Source of the DNA: Acidobacteriaceae bacterium | GTDB taxonomy: Bacteria > Acidobacteriota > Terriglobia > Terriglobales > Acidobacteriaceae | DNA length: 47,523 nt | Direction of reading: 5' to 3' | NCBI GenBank assembly: GCA_003138515.1 | Contig: PLGG01000035.1 | Coordinates: forward strand, 125,768 to 173,290 | Part shown: positions 1 through 8,778 of the stretch, one piece after another | Numbering within the stretch: the stretch's first letter is position 1 | Layout: the number at the start of each line of letters is the position of its first letter | The notes under the pieces: model-generated | Databases searched by the model: none | Told to the model about the DNA's origin: nothing | Seen by the model: only the letters and a program-made list of their open reading frames with translations | Program-made: the position numbers and the translations under genes

Positions 1-138
1 CGGGCACAGTGGGAAGAGTTTGTCGAGCGCGGCAAGAATCTGGTAGCCGATCAGACGACTCGTGTCTCCGCGGCCGTCGACGCTGGCCGCACGGCGTACA
101 AATCGGCGAGCGGTGAGCCCGAAACGCACGAGTATTGA
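1..138 (+). CDS. YtxH-like protein, 3' end only
   Basis: The window opens inside a frame that runs 45 codons to a TGA at 136-138. The visible tail reads WEEFVERGKNLVADQTTRVS and ends in a lysine/alanine-rich, coiled-coil-like stretch. This resembles the C-terminal half of YtxH-domain proteins, small single-pass membrane proteins with a long amphipathic tail and no known enzymatic role. The next gene also encodes an N-terminally anchored coiled-coil protein, and the two may be co-expressed. The N-terminal membrane segment lies outside the window, so the family call rests on the tail alone. Confidence 0.55.
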   Translation, partial: RAQWEEFVERGKNLVADQTTRVSAAVDAGRTAYKSASGEPETHEY

Positions 139-323
139 GATCCGGCCGTACTCACCCGGCCCCTGCCGGCCTCAATTCTTGTCACCCCTTCCGGTGCTGA
201 ACGCGAGCGTGATCGAACCCGCCGCCCGCGCGTGCTCCGGGACAAGAGCCGCTGCCTTAGCGAAGGGAGCGTGCTCCAGCAGTTATTCGCAGGTCAGCAA
301 AGTTCCTGCGCGAGATCGTCACA

Positions 324-851
324 ATGTCAAATCTAGACCATCAAACCGTTGAGCTCGCCTTGATCGCATTGATCGCCTTGGCCATGCTGGCCCAGGCGAT
401 CGTTATGTTCGCCGCTTTCTTGGTCGTGCGGAAGGCGGCCCGTACTGCGGATGAAAAGTTCGACGCGTTCCAATCCTCGGTGACTCCGCTCATCGACAAT
501 ACCCGCGTGCTGGTCACGCGCCTGGCCCCGAAGATTGAACAGACCACCGACGACTTGGCCGCCCTCACCCATTCCCTGCGCGTGCAGACCGCCGATGTGC
601 AATCCGCGGCCAACGAGATGATTGCGCGCGCGCGCATCCAGGCCACGCGCCTCGACGCGATGCTGTCTCACGTTCTCGACACTCTCGACCGCACCGGCCA
701 CTTCATGACCGATGCCGTCAACAAGCCCATCCGCCAATTCTCGGCGATATTGGCCTCCGTGAAAGCAGTTGTCGAATCGCTGCGCAGCGGAGTGCCCGAG
801 TCTGGTTCACATCCCGATTCGCGGTCGAGCGATCACGACATGTTTGTCTAG
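324..851 (+). CDS. Small membrane protein with coiled-coil tail (DUF948-like)
   Basis: 175 residues. One hydrophobic segment at about residues 9-36 is followed by a charged helical region (about 38-160) rich in Thr, Asp, Arg and Leu, with heptad-like spacing around 'IEQTTDDLAALTHSLRV'. This is the layout of DUF948-type proteins, thought to be inner-membrane proteins with a periplasmic or cytoplasmic helical rod. The last 20 residues are polar and look disordered. No catalytic motif is seen. The ATG at 324 is the first in frame, and its ribosome binding site is weak. It lies 185 bases after the YtxH-like gene on the same strand. Function unknown. Confidence 0.6.
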   Translation: MSNLDHQTVELALIALIALAMLAQAIVMFAAFLVVRKAARTADEKFDAFQSSVTPLIDNTRVLVTRLAPKIEQTTDDLAALTHSLRVQTADVQSAANEMIARARIQATRLDAMLSHVLDTLDRTGHFMTDAVNKPIRQFSAILASVKAVVESLRSGVPESGSHPDSRSSDHDMFV

Positions 852-897
852 GCCTCGCTTGCGCCCCTCAGGCAGCCGATCGATATAGGTTTGACGA

Positions 898-1509
898 ATG
901 CGCGCGCTTGATCCTGCCCAGATCGCGGCCAACGATATTTACAAGCTCATGATCGGCATGATTGTGCCGCGGCCCATCGCTTTCGTCTCCACCGTCGATG
1001 CGGCCGGCGTCAGAAATCTGGCCCCCTTCAGCTACTTCACCGCCTGCGGCTCCAATCCGCCCGTCGTTTGCTTCTCCACATCGGTCCGTTCCGGCCCGCG
1101 TCCGTATAAGGACACGCTTGAAAACGTCAGGGCCACCGGCCAGTTCGTCGTCAACATCGTCTCTGAGGAGCTCGCTGCGCAAATGAACATGACCTCGGCT
1201 GAGGTTGCGCCCGAGGTGGACGAGTTTCAGCTGTCAGGCCTCACCCCGATCGCCAGCGATCTCGTCAAGCCGCCGCGCGTAGCCGAGAGCAAGGCTCAAA
1301 TGGAGTGCCGCCTGTTCCAGATCGTGCCCGTCAGCGACAGGCCCGGAGGCGGCATTCTCGTGCTCGGCGAGGTCCTGCGATTTCACGTGCTCGATTCTTT
1401 GCTCGACGGCTACAAAATTGATCCCGACAAGTTGAATGCAATCGGCCGCATGGGCGGTCCAACCTACGTCCGCACCCACGACCGCTTCGACATGCCGCGG
1501 CCTAAGTAA
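898..1509 (+). CDS. Flavin reductase-like FMN-binding split-barrel protein
   Basis: 203 residues. The N-terminal motif 'MIVPRPIAFVSTVDAAGVRN' followed by 'NLAPFSYFTACGSNPPVVCF' is the hallmark of the flavin reductase-like / flavoredoxin split barrel, which binds FMN and reduces it or passes electrons on. Later parts (DTLENVRATGQFVVNIVSEE; 'GEVLRFHVLD') match the second half of the barrel, and the length is normal for the family. It is probably a soluble homodimer. The partner and electron donor cannot be told from the context: the neighbours are a membrane protein upstream and mnmA facing it downstream. An AGG 8 bases before the ATG is a weak ribosome binding site. Confidence 0.8.
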   Translation: MRALDPAQIAANDIYKLMIGMIVPRPIAFVSTVDAAGVRNLAPFSYFTACGSNPPVVCFSTSVRSGPRPYKDTLENVRATGQFVVNIVSEELAAQMNMTSAEVAPEVDEFQLSGLTPIASDLVKPPRVAESKAQMECRLFQIVPVSDRPGGGILVLGEVLRFHVLDSLLDGYKIDPDKLNAIGRMGGPTYVRTHDRFDMPRPK

Positions 1510-1524
1510 CGCCGGTCTCTTGTT

Positions 1525-1574
1525 TGTAGCGCCGGCGTCTCGCCGGCTGTCGTGCGGGCCTCCGGGCCCGCACT
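1525..1574. repeat. Two-hairpin palindromic element, family 1, copy 1
   Basis: After TGTAGC come two consecutive perfect hairpins: GCCGGCG-TCT-CGCCGGC (1531-1547), then GTGCGGGCC with loop TCCG and GGCCCGCAC (1552-1573). The element sits between the convergent flavin-reductase gene and mnmA. Four more copies occur at about 31501, 31581, 31682 and 47271, with different but still paired arms. It may act as a terminator-like or REP-type element; no function is shown. Confidence 0.85.
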
Positions 1575-1623
1575 TGTTCGCAAGCCCTCGCATCTCAACC
1601 ACAGCTGCGATGCCTGCTGGGCC

Positions 1624-2772
1624 TCAAACGATCCAGCCCCCGCCCACCACTTCATCGCCGTCGTAGAAGACCGCGGCCTGGCCCGGCGTCACCGCGCGCT
1701 GCGGCTCATCAAATGTAGCGATAATCTCGTCGCCGCCGCCCGGCTCCAGCGTAGCCCACGCAGGCTCGTGCCGGTGCCGGATCTTCGCGCGCACCCGCAT
1801 CGGCTCCGTCAGCTCCGCAATGCTGATCCAGTTCAGTTGCCGCGCGTGCAGTGTGCGCGTCGCCAACTCGGCGTCAGCGCCCACCGTCACCCGATGACTC
1901 GCCGGATCGATGTTGAGCACGTAAAGCGGAGCCCCGCTCTGAACTCGACTCGCCACGCCCAATCCCTTGCGCTGCCCCACGGTAAAGTTGTGGATGCCCG
2001 CGTGTCGCCCGATCACCTCGCCGTTCGCCGCGACGAGCTCGCCCGCCGACTCGGACGTCGCCTCGCCCTGCTCCTCGAGATACGCCGTGATGAACTGCTT
2101 GTAATCGCCGCCCGGCACAAAGCAGATCTCCTGCGAATCCGGCTTTTCCGCCAGCATCAACCCATGCTTCCGCGCTACCCCGCGCACCTCCGGCTTGGTC
2201 ATGTGCCCAAGCGGAAACAGCGTGTGCGCAAGCTGCTCCTGCGTCAGCCCGAACAGAAAATATGTCTGGTCCTTGGCCAGATCCGCGGGCCGCTTCATAA
2301 TCCATCGCCCGCGCTTCTTGTCGAACTCGTTCACCGCGTAATGGCCCGTCGCGATTCGCTCCGCCCCAATGCTCCGCGCCGTCTTCAGCAGTTGATCGAA
2401 CTTGATGTGGTTATTGCAGAGAGAGCAGGGAATCGGCGTGCGTCCGGCAAGATACTCATCGACAAACGGCCGCACCACGTCGCGCTCGAACCGCTCCTCC
2501 TGGTTCACCACGTAATACGGAATCCCCAAGTGCTCGGCCACGCGCCGCGCATCGTAAACGTCATCCAAGGAACAGCAGCGCCCCGCCTTCGGCGTATCGG
2601 GAATGCCATGCTTGCCCGCCAGCCGCGTCTGATCCCAAAGCTGCAGGGTCAGCCCAACCACCGTGTTGCGCGAAACGCCGGAGCCGTCGCCCTCACGAGC
2701 GAGAATCGCCGCCGCCGTCGAGGAGTCCACCCCTCCGGACATCGCCACCGCAATTGTGTCGTTCTGCGGCAA
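1624..2772 (-). CDS. mnmA: tRNA-specific 2-thiouridylase MnmA
   Basis: This enzyme adds sulfur to uridine 34 of Glu, Gln and Lys tRNAs. I start it at the TTG at 2772 because a strong GAGGGAGG site lies just upstream and homology begins there. The next upstream start (2868) would overlap the neighbouring gene. That gives 382 residues, normal for MnmA. The PP-loop 'MSGGVDSS' (residues 11-18) binds ATP. Cys119 in 'CSLCNNHIKF' and Cys217 in 'SQEICFVPGG' are the expected catalytic pair. The C-terminal beta-barrel domain is present up to 'AVFYDGDEVVGGGWIV'. The cysteine desulfurase two genes upstream on the same strand is the logical sulfur source. Confidence 0.95.
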   Translation of the reverse strand: MPQNDTIAVAMSGGVDSSTAAAILAREGDGSGVSRNTVVGLTLQLWDQTRLAGKHGIPDTPKAGRCCSLDDVYDARRVAEHLGIPYYVVNQEERFERDVVRPFVDEYLAGRTPIPCSLCNNHIKFDQLLKTARSIGAERIATGHYAVNEFDKKRGRWIMKRPADLAKDQTYFLFGLTQEQLAHTLFPLGHMTKPEVRGVARKHGLMLAEKPDSQEICFVPGGDYKQFITAYLEEQGEATSESAGELVAANGEVIGRHAGIHNFTVGQRKGLGVASRVQSGAPLYVLNIDPASHRVTVGADAELATRTLHARQLNWISIAELTEPMRVRAKIRHRHEPAWATLEPGGGDEIIATFDEPQRAVTPGQAAVFYDGDEVVGGGWIV

Positions 2773-2816
2773 TTTGACCCCTCCCTCGTGATTCGATGTC
2801 CTCAACGCCTGACGGA

Positions 2817-3272
2817 TCAGGGGTATTCGACGTGTCCAATTTTGTAGTCGATCTGATGGCCGTTCCACTCGCTCTTTCGCATCTCGATGGAGGAGACTCG
2901 AGGAACTGCAATCAGAATGTGTCCCGGCTGAGGCGCCGTAATTGTGGGGAGCGCCTCATCATAATTCCCAGGATCGTACCAGAAAAGCACCGTCCTCTTG
3001 GTAAGTAATCCTCCGGCGATTGGCCGCGATGCATAAACTCGTATCGCCTCGTCTTTGGCAATTCCGTCGCAGTTCGAATACTCGACGCTGAACTCGCCTC
3101 CCGCAAAAATACTAGACTCCTCTCGCACTTCCGTTGTGCAAGTTAAATAGGTCAGTGGATTCGGACTGCGATCATTCAACTTCGCATATCCAATAAAAAG
3201 CAAAACCGCAACAACGCCGAAGATCGTCGCAGCAATGATGGCGGTGGCAACTACCTTGCTTGCTCTAGCCAT
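2817..3272 (-). CDS. Hypothetical membrane-anchored protein
   Basis: 151 residues. An N-terminal hydrophobic helix (about residues 8-29, VVATAIIAATIFGVVAVLLF) is followed by a domain of about 120 residues with two cysteines (near 'LTCTTEV' and 'YSNCDG') that could form a disulfide outside the membrane. I recognise no family. Base composition is visibly less GC-rich than mnmA and the desulfurase on either side, which suggests a later arrival. It lies between the cysteine desulfurase (30 bases upstream) and mnmA (44 bases downstream) on the same strand and is probably co-transcribed, but nothing links it to sulfur transfer. Confidence 0.6.
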   Translation of the reverse strand: MARASKVVATAIIAATIFGVVAVLLFIGYAKLNDRSPNPLTYLTCTTEVREESSIFAGGEFSVEYSNCDGIAKDEAIRVYASRPIAGGLLTKRTVLFWYDPGNYDEALPTITAPQPGHILIAVPRVSSIEMRKSEWNGHQIDYKIGHVEYP

Positions 3273-3302
3273 TTGGCCTTACTCCATAACAGAAAGGAAC
3301 AC

Positions 3303-4484
3303 TTAGCTTAGTGTGCTGGCCTCCAGCGGTGCGAGCGCGCGAAGCCGATCCACCGCCTCCGGAACCACGCGCAACACATGGTCCACATCTTCATCCGTCG
3401 CCGTCTTCAGCAGACTGAACCGCAAGCTCGCCCGCGCCGCGTTCTTGTCCAGTCCCATCGCCATCAGAACGTGGCTCGGTTCCGTCGATCCCGAATGGCA
3501 CGCCGACCCTCCGCTCACGGCAACGCCCTTCAAATCCAGCGCGATCACCAGCGCCTCTCCCTCCAAATGCTCGAAGTGAATGTTCGTCGTGTTCCCTGCG
3601 CGCGGCGCGCCCGCGCCATTCACGTCGGTCCCGGAAATTGCGAGAATCCCCGCCTCCAGCCGGTCGCGCAGCCCTGCAATGCGCTCCATCGTCCCATCCT
3701 CAAGGCTCTCCATCGCCAGTTCCACGGCCTTGCCCAGTCCGACGATACCCGGCACATTCTCCGTCCCCGCGCGCTGGCGCCGCTCGTGGCTCCCGCCCAC
3801 AATCAACGGCTCCAGCGGCGTTCCGCGCCGCACGTACATCGCGCCCACGCCCTTCGGCCCGTGTATCTTGTGCGCGCTGATTGAGCACAGGTGGCATCCG
3901 AACCGTCGCACGTCGAACGCAACCTTACCGGCGCCCTGCACCGCGTCGATGTGGAAGAAGGCCTTGGCCTCCGCGGCGATGCTGCCGATCTCTTCCACCG
4001 GCTGCACGACGCCTGTCTCATTATTTGCCAGCATCACGCTGACCAGGGTCCTGCGGGAATCGCCCAGCCTCGTCGCAGGCCGCATCGCCTGCCGAATTCT
4101 TTCGGGATCGATCAGTCCGTTTGCGCTAGGCGCGACAAATGTGACCTCGACGCCGCGTTCCGCCACCCGGTCGGCCGCGCGCAACACCGCCGAGTGCTCA
4201 ATCGACGTCGTGATGAAGTGATCGCCCGGACGCAGCAGCCCAAAGATCGCTGTGTTGTCGCCCTCAGTGCCGCCGGAGTTGAACACCACCTCCGCCTCGC
4301 GGCAATGGAAAAATCGTGCCAGCGTCTCCCGGGCATGGTCCACGGCCGTGCGTGCCTTCTGCCCTTGCAAATGAATCGACGAAGCGTTCCCAAACTCCTC
4401 CATCCAGTACGGGCGCATCGCCTCCATCACCTCAGGCAGCAGAGGCGTGGTGGCATTGGCATCGCAGTAGACTCGTCGCTTCGC
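3303..4484 (-). CDS. Cysteine desulfurase (NifS/IscS type), start codon in doubt
   Basis: A PLP enzyme that takes sulfur from cysteine for Fe-S clusters and tRNA thiolation. Key motifs: 'NSGGTEGDN' for PLP, 'HIDAVQGAGK', the PLP lysine in 'SAHKIHGPKG', and the catalytic cysteine loop 'SGGSACHSGSTEPSHVL'. The first ordinary start is a GTG at 4430, but the conserved N-terminus 'VYCDANATTPLLPEV' is encoded upstream of it, back to a TAA at 4502-4500. A ribosome-binding AGGAG (4496-4492) sits 7 bases before a GCG at 4484, exactly where an ATG or GTG would be expected. From there the protein is 393 residues, a normal length. Either the start is non-standard or one base differs from the true sequence. 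Two genes downstream lies mnmA. Confidence 0.88.
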   Translation of the reverse strand, partial: AKRRVYCDANATTPLLPEVMEAMRPYWMEEFGNASSIHLQGQKARTAVDHARETLARFFHCREAEVVFNSGGTEGDNTAIFGLLRPGDHFITTSIEHSAVLRAADRVAERGVEVTFVAPSANGLIDPERIRQAMRPATRLGDSRRTLVSVMLANNETGVVQPVEEIGSIAAEAKAFFHIDAVQGAGKVAFDVRRFGCHLCSISAHKIHGPKGVGAMYVRRGTPLEPLIVGGSHERRQRAGTENVPGIVGLGKAVELAMESLEDGTMERIAGLRDRLEAGILAISGTDVNGAGAPRAGNTTNIHFEHLEGEALVIALDLKGVAVSGGSACHSGSTEPSHVLMAMGLDKNAARASLRFSLLKTATDEDVDHVLRVVPEAVDRLRALAPLEASTLS

Positions 4485-4643
4485 GGAAACACTCCTGCCT
4501 TAAATTGTACGGGAATCGCGCTGCAGCGCGAACCAAGGGCGGCCCAACCGCGCCAATCGGTTCGCGCTCTGGACGATTCACCTTCCGGCTTCGCCAATTA
4601 GAATGCGGGAAGTGCACTCCCGCGTTTTTCGGAGCTCTCTCGT

Positions 4644-5594
4644 ATGACGGACACGCCCATCCAAACTCCCGCCGCAAATCCATCGGGGAAGCCCCGGATT
4701 CTCATCGTCGGCAATGCTGGTCAGCTCGGTCGCGAGCTCGAACGTCTTTTCGCCCCGGTCGGTCCCATCGTCGCTGTCGATCGCGAGTCCGTCGATCTCG
4801 CCGATCCCGATCAGACGCGCGACCTCGTCCGCCGCTCCGCGCCCGACGTGATTCTCAACGCCGCCGCCTACACCGCCGTCGATCGCGCCGAGTCGGAGAT
4901 GGCCGTTGCCCACGCCATCAACGCCCTCGCTCCTCGCGTCCTTGCCGAGGAAGCAGCCGAACGCAACGCCCTCCTCGTCCACTATTCCACGGATTACGTC
5001 TTCGACGGTCGCAAGCAGGAACCATGGACGGAAGACGATTCACCAGCGCCGCTCAGCGTTTACGGCGCCAGTAAGCTGGCCGGCGAGCAGGCCGTCCAGA
5101 ACTCCCGCGCGCGCCATCTCATCTTTCGCACCAGTTGGGTTTACGGGCCGCACGGCAACAATTTCCTGCTCACCATGCTCCGCTTGGCGCGTGAGCGCGA
5201 CCGGCTCTCCATTGTTGACGACCAAGTCGGTGCGCCAACAACCTCCATCGAACTGGCCCGCGCAACGCACGCGATTGTCACAGGTGTGTTGGCTGGCCGC
5301 TTTGGCTCGCCACAAGACTGGTCCGGCCTTTACCACATGACTTGCTCGGGCTCCGTCTCCTGGTTCGGATTCGCTCAGGCCATCTTCGCCCGCGCGTCCG
5401 AGCGTCTCGGCGTGAAAGTGCCGGAGCTGATTCCGATCGGCACAAAGGACTATCCCACCCCAGCCGCGCGCCCTCGTAACTCCGTCCTGTCGAATGCCAA
5501 GCTTCATGCCCGCTTCGGTCTCGAGCTTCCAACGTGGCAGTCCGCGCTGGATGAAGTGATCGCCTGTCTTCAGGAGCGCTCGGGCTCAGAATAG
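4644..5594 (+). CDS. rfbD: dTDP-4-dehydrorhamnose reductase
   Basis: Last step of dTDP-L-rhamnose synthesis for cell-surface polysaccharide. 316 residues, a typical length for this extended short-chain dehydrogenase. The nucleotide-binding motif 'GNAGQLGREL' is near residue 23. The catalytic pair is in 'YGASKLAGE' (Tyr and Lys), with 'STDYVFDG' and 'RTSWVYGPHGNNF' as further RmlD signatures. The first 20 residues (TPIQTPAANPSGKP) are an extra, disordered-looking leader, so a later start is possible although no better site is seen. The other rml genes are not nearby. The 3' end overlaps the convergent meaB gene by 25 bases. Confidence 0.92.
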   Translation: MTDTPIQTPAANPSGKPRILIVGNAGQLGRELERLFAPVGPIVAVDRESVDLADPDQTRDLVRRSAPDVILNAAAYTAVDRAESEMAVAHAINALAPRVLAEEAAERNALLVHYSTDYVFDGRKQEPWTEDDSPAPLSVYGASKLAGEQAVQNSRARHLIFRTSWVYGPHGNNFLLTMLRLARERDRLSIVDDQVGAPTTSIELARATHAIVTGVLAGRFGSPQDWSGLYHMTCSGSVSWFGFAQAIFARASERLGVKVPELIPIGTKDYPTPAARPRNSVLSNAKLHARFGLELPTWQSALDEVIACLQERSGSE

Positions 5595-6634
5595 GCAGCA
5601 AGCAGCGTCCGCGCCGCGCGAAACGACGTCGTCCGCCCCTCCACAACGTCGCGCTCAAGTGCCTCCATGCGGTCGCGTACTGCCCCATGGGCCAGGAATC
5701 GCTGCTGCAGAGACTGATCGATCATTTCGTGCATCCATCGCCGTTGTTGCTCGCGTCGGCTCGCGGCAAACCAGCCGTTGCCTCGCGTCAGCGCTGCATA
5801 CTCAAGCACGAGCGCCCATAAATCGCTGATTCCCGCGCCCGTGAGTGCCGAACAGGTCACCGCGCGCGGCATCCATCCCGACCCAGACGCCGGAAAAAAG
5901 TGCAGCGCGTTCTGAGCCTCGGCGCGTGCGCGCTCCGCCGCGGCCCCGTTCTCTCCATCGGCCTTGTTCACCGCCACCAGGTCGGCCAGCTCCATCACGC
6001 CGCGCTTGATTCCCTGCAACTCATCGCCCGCCCCGGCCAGCGTGATCAGCAGAAAAAAATCCACCATCTCGTGCACTGCCGTCTCTGACTGCCCTACGCC
6101 GACCGTCTCCACCAGAATGTTCCGGTATCCCGCCGCCTCGCACAGCAGCATCGCCTCCCGCGTCCGCTGCGCCACGCCGCCAGCCATTCCGCGCGAAGGC
6201 GACGGCCGGATGAATGCCATCTCGCTCGCGGCCAGCGTAGGCATCCGCGTCTTGTCGCCCAGAATGCTTCCGCCTGAAATCTGGCTGCTGGGGTCGATCG
6301 CCAGTACCGCAACTTTCTCTTTTTTTTCCGCGATCAGAAATCCGCCCAGTGCCTCAATCAAGCTGCTCTTGCCTGCGCCAGGCACGCCCGTAATCCCCAC
6401 GCGAATCGAATCGCCCGCCGCGGCAGGCAGACAATCTTCCACAATCTGCTCAGCCGCCTCGCGATCCTCCTCGCGGGCGCTTTCGATCAGCGTTACCGCG
6501 CGCGCCAGCACAATGCGGTCGCCGCGCAGAATTCCGTCGCGGTACTCTTCGCGCGACAGCGGGCGAGGCCTTCTTGCCGGCTTCGGCGTTTCCGGCGTTC
6601 CGCATCCCGGCAATTCGTGCAGCGCGCTTCTCAT
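5570..6634 (-). CDS. meaB: MeaB-type G-protein chaperone of methylmalonyl-CoA mutase
   Basis: MeaB (ArgK family) guards and reloads the B12 cofactor of methylmalonyl-CoA mutase using GTP. P-loop 'GVPGAGKSS', switch region 'LAIDPSSQISGGSILGDKTR', 'ETVGVGQSE' and the base-recognition 'NKAD' are all present. I start at the ATG at 6634, which has AGGTGG 5 bases upstream and gives 354 residues. A GTG at 6643, directly after the mutB stop, is the alternative. It is the last gene of the mut cluster, immediately after mutB, which is the usual partnership. An N-terminal extension of about 40 residues rich in Pro and Arg precedes the core. Confidence 0.93.
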   Translation of the reverse strand: MRSALHELPGCGTPETPKPARRPRPLSREEYRDGILRGDRIVLARAVTLIESAREEDREAAEQIVEDCLPAAAGDSIRVGITGVPGAGKSSLIEALGGFLIAEKKEKVAVLAIDPSSQISGGSILGDKTRMPTLAASEMAFIRPSPSRGMAGGVAQRTREAMLLCEAAGYRNILVETVGVGQSETAVHEMVDFFLLITLAGAGDELQGIKRGVMELADLVAVNKADGENGAAAERARAEAQNALHFFPASGSGWMPRAVTCSALTGAGISDLWALVLEYAALTRGNGWFAASRREQQRRWMHEMIDQSLQQRFLAHGAVRDRMEALERDVVEGRTTSFRAARTLLAAYSEPERS

Positions 6635-6643
6635 CTCATCCAC

Positions 6644-8776
6644 CTAACCGATCACAGCGGCGCACAGCATCTCCAGAATCTTTTGTGCCGCCATCGGAAT
6701 CACCGTGCCCGGCCCGTAGATCCCCGCCACACCCGCGTCATAAAGGAACCGGTAGTCCTGCGGCGGAATCACGCCGCCCACAACCACCAGAATGTCGTCC
6801 CGGCTCAGCGTGCGCAGCTCATCAATCAGTTGCGGCACAAGTGTCTTGTGGCCCGCGGCCAGGCTTGACACGCCCACCACGTGCACATCGCTGTCCATGG
6901 CAAATCGCGCCACCTCGCGTGGCGTTTGGAAAAGTGGTCCCACGTCCACATCGAATCCAATGTCCGCGAAAGCCGTCGCAATCACTTTCGCCCCGCGATC
7001 GTGCCCATCCTGGCCCATCTTCGCCACCAGAAGGCGTGGCCGCCGTCCTTCTTCGCGCTCGAACTCTTCCACCATTCGTCGCGCTTTCTTGAATTCCTCT
7101 CCATTGGCGCTTTCCGCTAGGTACACGCCGGCGATAGTGCGCGTCGTCGCCTCGTAGCGCCCCCACACGTTTTCGAGAGCCATCGAAATCTCGCCCAGCG
7201 TTGCTCGTTTGCGCGCCACTTCCACCGCGCATTCCAGCAGATTTCCGTCGCCGGTTTTCGCCGAACGCTCCAGCTTCTCCAGCGCCTTTCGCACCGCGCT
7301 CGCATCGCGCTTGCGCTTCAACTGCTCCAGGCGTTTCACCTGTGCCGTCCGCACCGCGTCGTTGTCGATGTCGAGTACGGGAATCTTCGGTTCTTCGGGC
7401 GCTGGGTACGCGTTCACGCCGACAATCACGTCTCGCCCCGCATCGATGCCCGCTTGCCTGCGCGCGGCCGCTTCTTCGATGCGCATCTTTGGCACGCCCG
7501 TCTCAATCGCCTTCGCCATTCCACCCAGCCGCTCAATCTCCTCGATCAGGCCCCAGGCCTTGTGCATCAGCTCGTGCGTCAGCCGCTCCACATAATACGA
7601 TCCCGCCCACGGGTCTACCACATGCGTAATCCCCGTCTCCAGTTGCAGGTAGTGCTGTGTATTGCGCGCTATCCGCGCCGAGAAATCTGTTGGCAGGCCC
7701 AGCGCCTCGTCGAGTCCGTTCGTGTGCAGCGATTGCGTTCCCCCAAATGCCGCGGCCAGCGCCTCGACGCACGTGCGCACCACGTTGTTATAAGGATCCT
7801 GCGCGGTCAAGCTCCATCCCGAAGTCTGCGAGTGCGCGCGCAGCGCCAGCGATTTCGGATTCTTTGCGCCGAAGCCCTTTACCAGCTTTGCCCAAATCAT
7901 CCGCGCCGCCCTCATCTTCGCAATCTCCATAAAATGGTTCATGCCCACGCCCCAGAAAAACGAAATCCGCGGCGCAAACTCATCCACGTCCAGCCCCGCG
8001 CCAACGCCGGCGCGCAGGTACTCTAATCCGTCGGCCAGCGTGTAGGCCAGCTCCAGGTCGGCCGTCGCCCCAGCTTCCTGCATGTGGTATCCGCTAACGC
8101 TGATGCAGTTGAATTTCGGCATCTTCGCCGCGCAGTAGCGGAAAATATCGCCGATAATGCGCATCGATCCCGCAGGCGGATAGATGTACGTGTTGCGGAC
8201 CATGAACTCCTTCAGAATGTCGTTCTGGATGGTTCCGCTCAGTGCCTCTGGTGGCACGCCCTGTTCTTCCGCGGCAACAATATAGAACGCCATGATCGGC
8301 AAAACCGCGCCGTTCATGGTCATTGAAACCGACATCTGGTCCAGCGGAATGCGGTGGAACAGCGTCTTCATGTCAAGAATCGAATCGACGGCCACGCCCG
8401 CCTTGCCCACGTCGCCCGCCACGCGCTCATGATCGGAGTCGTAGCCGCGGTGCGTGGCCAAATCGAAGGCTACCGAGAGCCCGCGCTGCCCGGCCGCCAG
8501 GTTGCGGCGATAGAACGCGTTCGACTCCTCCGCGGTCGAGAACCCCGCATACTGCCGGATCGTCCACGGCCGCATCGCATACATCGTCGCGTATGGCCCG
8601 CGCAAATAAGGTGGAATGCCGGCCGCGTAATTCAGGTGCTCGAGGCCCGCCAAGTCGTTCCGTGTGTAAAAACTCTTTAGCTCAATGCGTTCCGGCGAGA
8701 TCCACTCGTCGGCTCCGTGCGCCGATGCTTCCACCGCCGTCGGTTTCCAATCAATCTTTGTAAAATCAGGTCGCAT
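6644..8776 (-). CDS. mutB: Methylmalonyl-CoA mutase, large (catalytic, B12-binding) subunit
   Basis: Interconverts (R)-methylmalonyl-CoA and succinyl-CoA with adenosylcobalamin. The real start is the ATG at 8776 (protein begins [10 protein letters not shown]), two bases after the mutA stop. The frame stays open upstream but that part is unrelated. 710 residues. The N-terminal TIM barrel includes '[20 protein letters not shown]' and '[11 protein letters not shown]'-like sequence (here '[12 protein letters not shown]'). The C-terminal cobalamin domain has the DxHxxG motif '[12 protein letters not shown]' with the cobalt-binding His at residue 592, followed by '[12 protein letters not shown]'. 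Tight spacing to mutA and meaB indicates one transcript. Confidence 0.96.
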   Translation of the reverse strand: MRPDFTKIDWKPTAVEASAHGADEWISPERIELKSFYTRNDLAGLEHLNYAAGIPPYLRGPYATMYAMRPWTIRQYAGFSTAEESNAFYRRNLAAGQRGLSVAFDLATHRGYDSDHERVAGDVGKAGVAVDSILDMKTLFHRIPLDQMSVSMTMNGAVLPIMAFYIVAAEEQGVPPEALSGTIQNDILKEFMVRNTYIYPPAGSMRIIGDIFRYCAAKMPKFNCISVSGYHMQEAGATADLELAYTLADGLEYLRAGVGAGLDVDEFAPRISFFWGVGMNHFMEIAKMRAARMIWAKLVKGFGAKNPKSLALRAHSQTSGWSLTAQDPYNNVVRTCVEALAAAFGGTQSLHTNGLDEALGLPTDFSARIARNTQHYLQLETGITHVVDPWAGSYYVERLTHELMHKAWGLIEEIERLGGMAKAIETGVPKMRIEEAAARRQAGIDAGRDVIVGVNAYPAPEEPKIPVLDIDNDAVRTAQVKRLEQLKRKRDASAVRKALEKLERSAKTGDGNLLECAVEVARKRATLGEISMALENVWGRYEATTRTIAGVYLAESANGEEFKKARRMVEEFEREEGRRPRLLVAKMGQDGHDRGAKVIATAFADIGFDVDVGPLFQTPREVARFAMDSDVHVVGVSSLAAGHKTLVPQLIDELRTLSRDDILVVVGGVIPPQDYRFLYDAGVAGIYGPGTVIPMAAQKILEMLCAAVIG

Positions 8777-8778
8777 CG

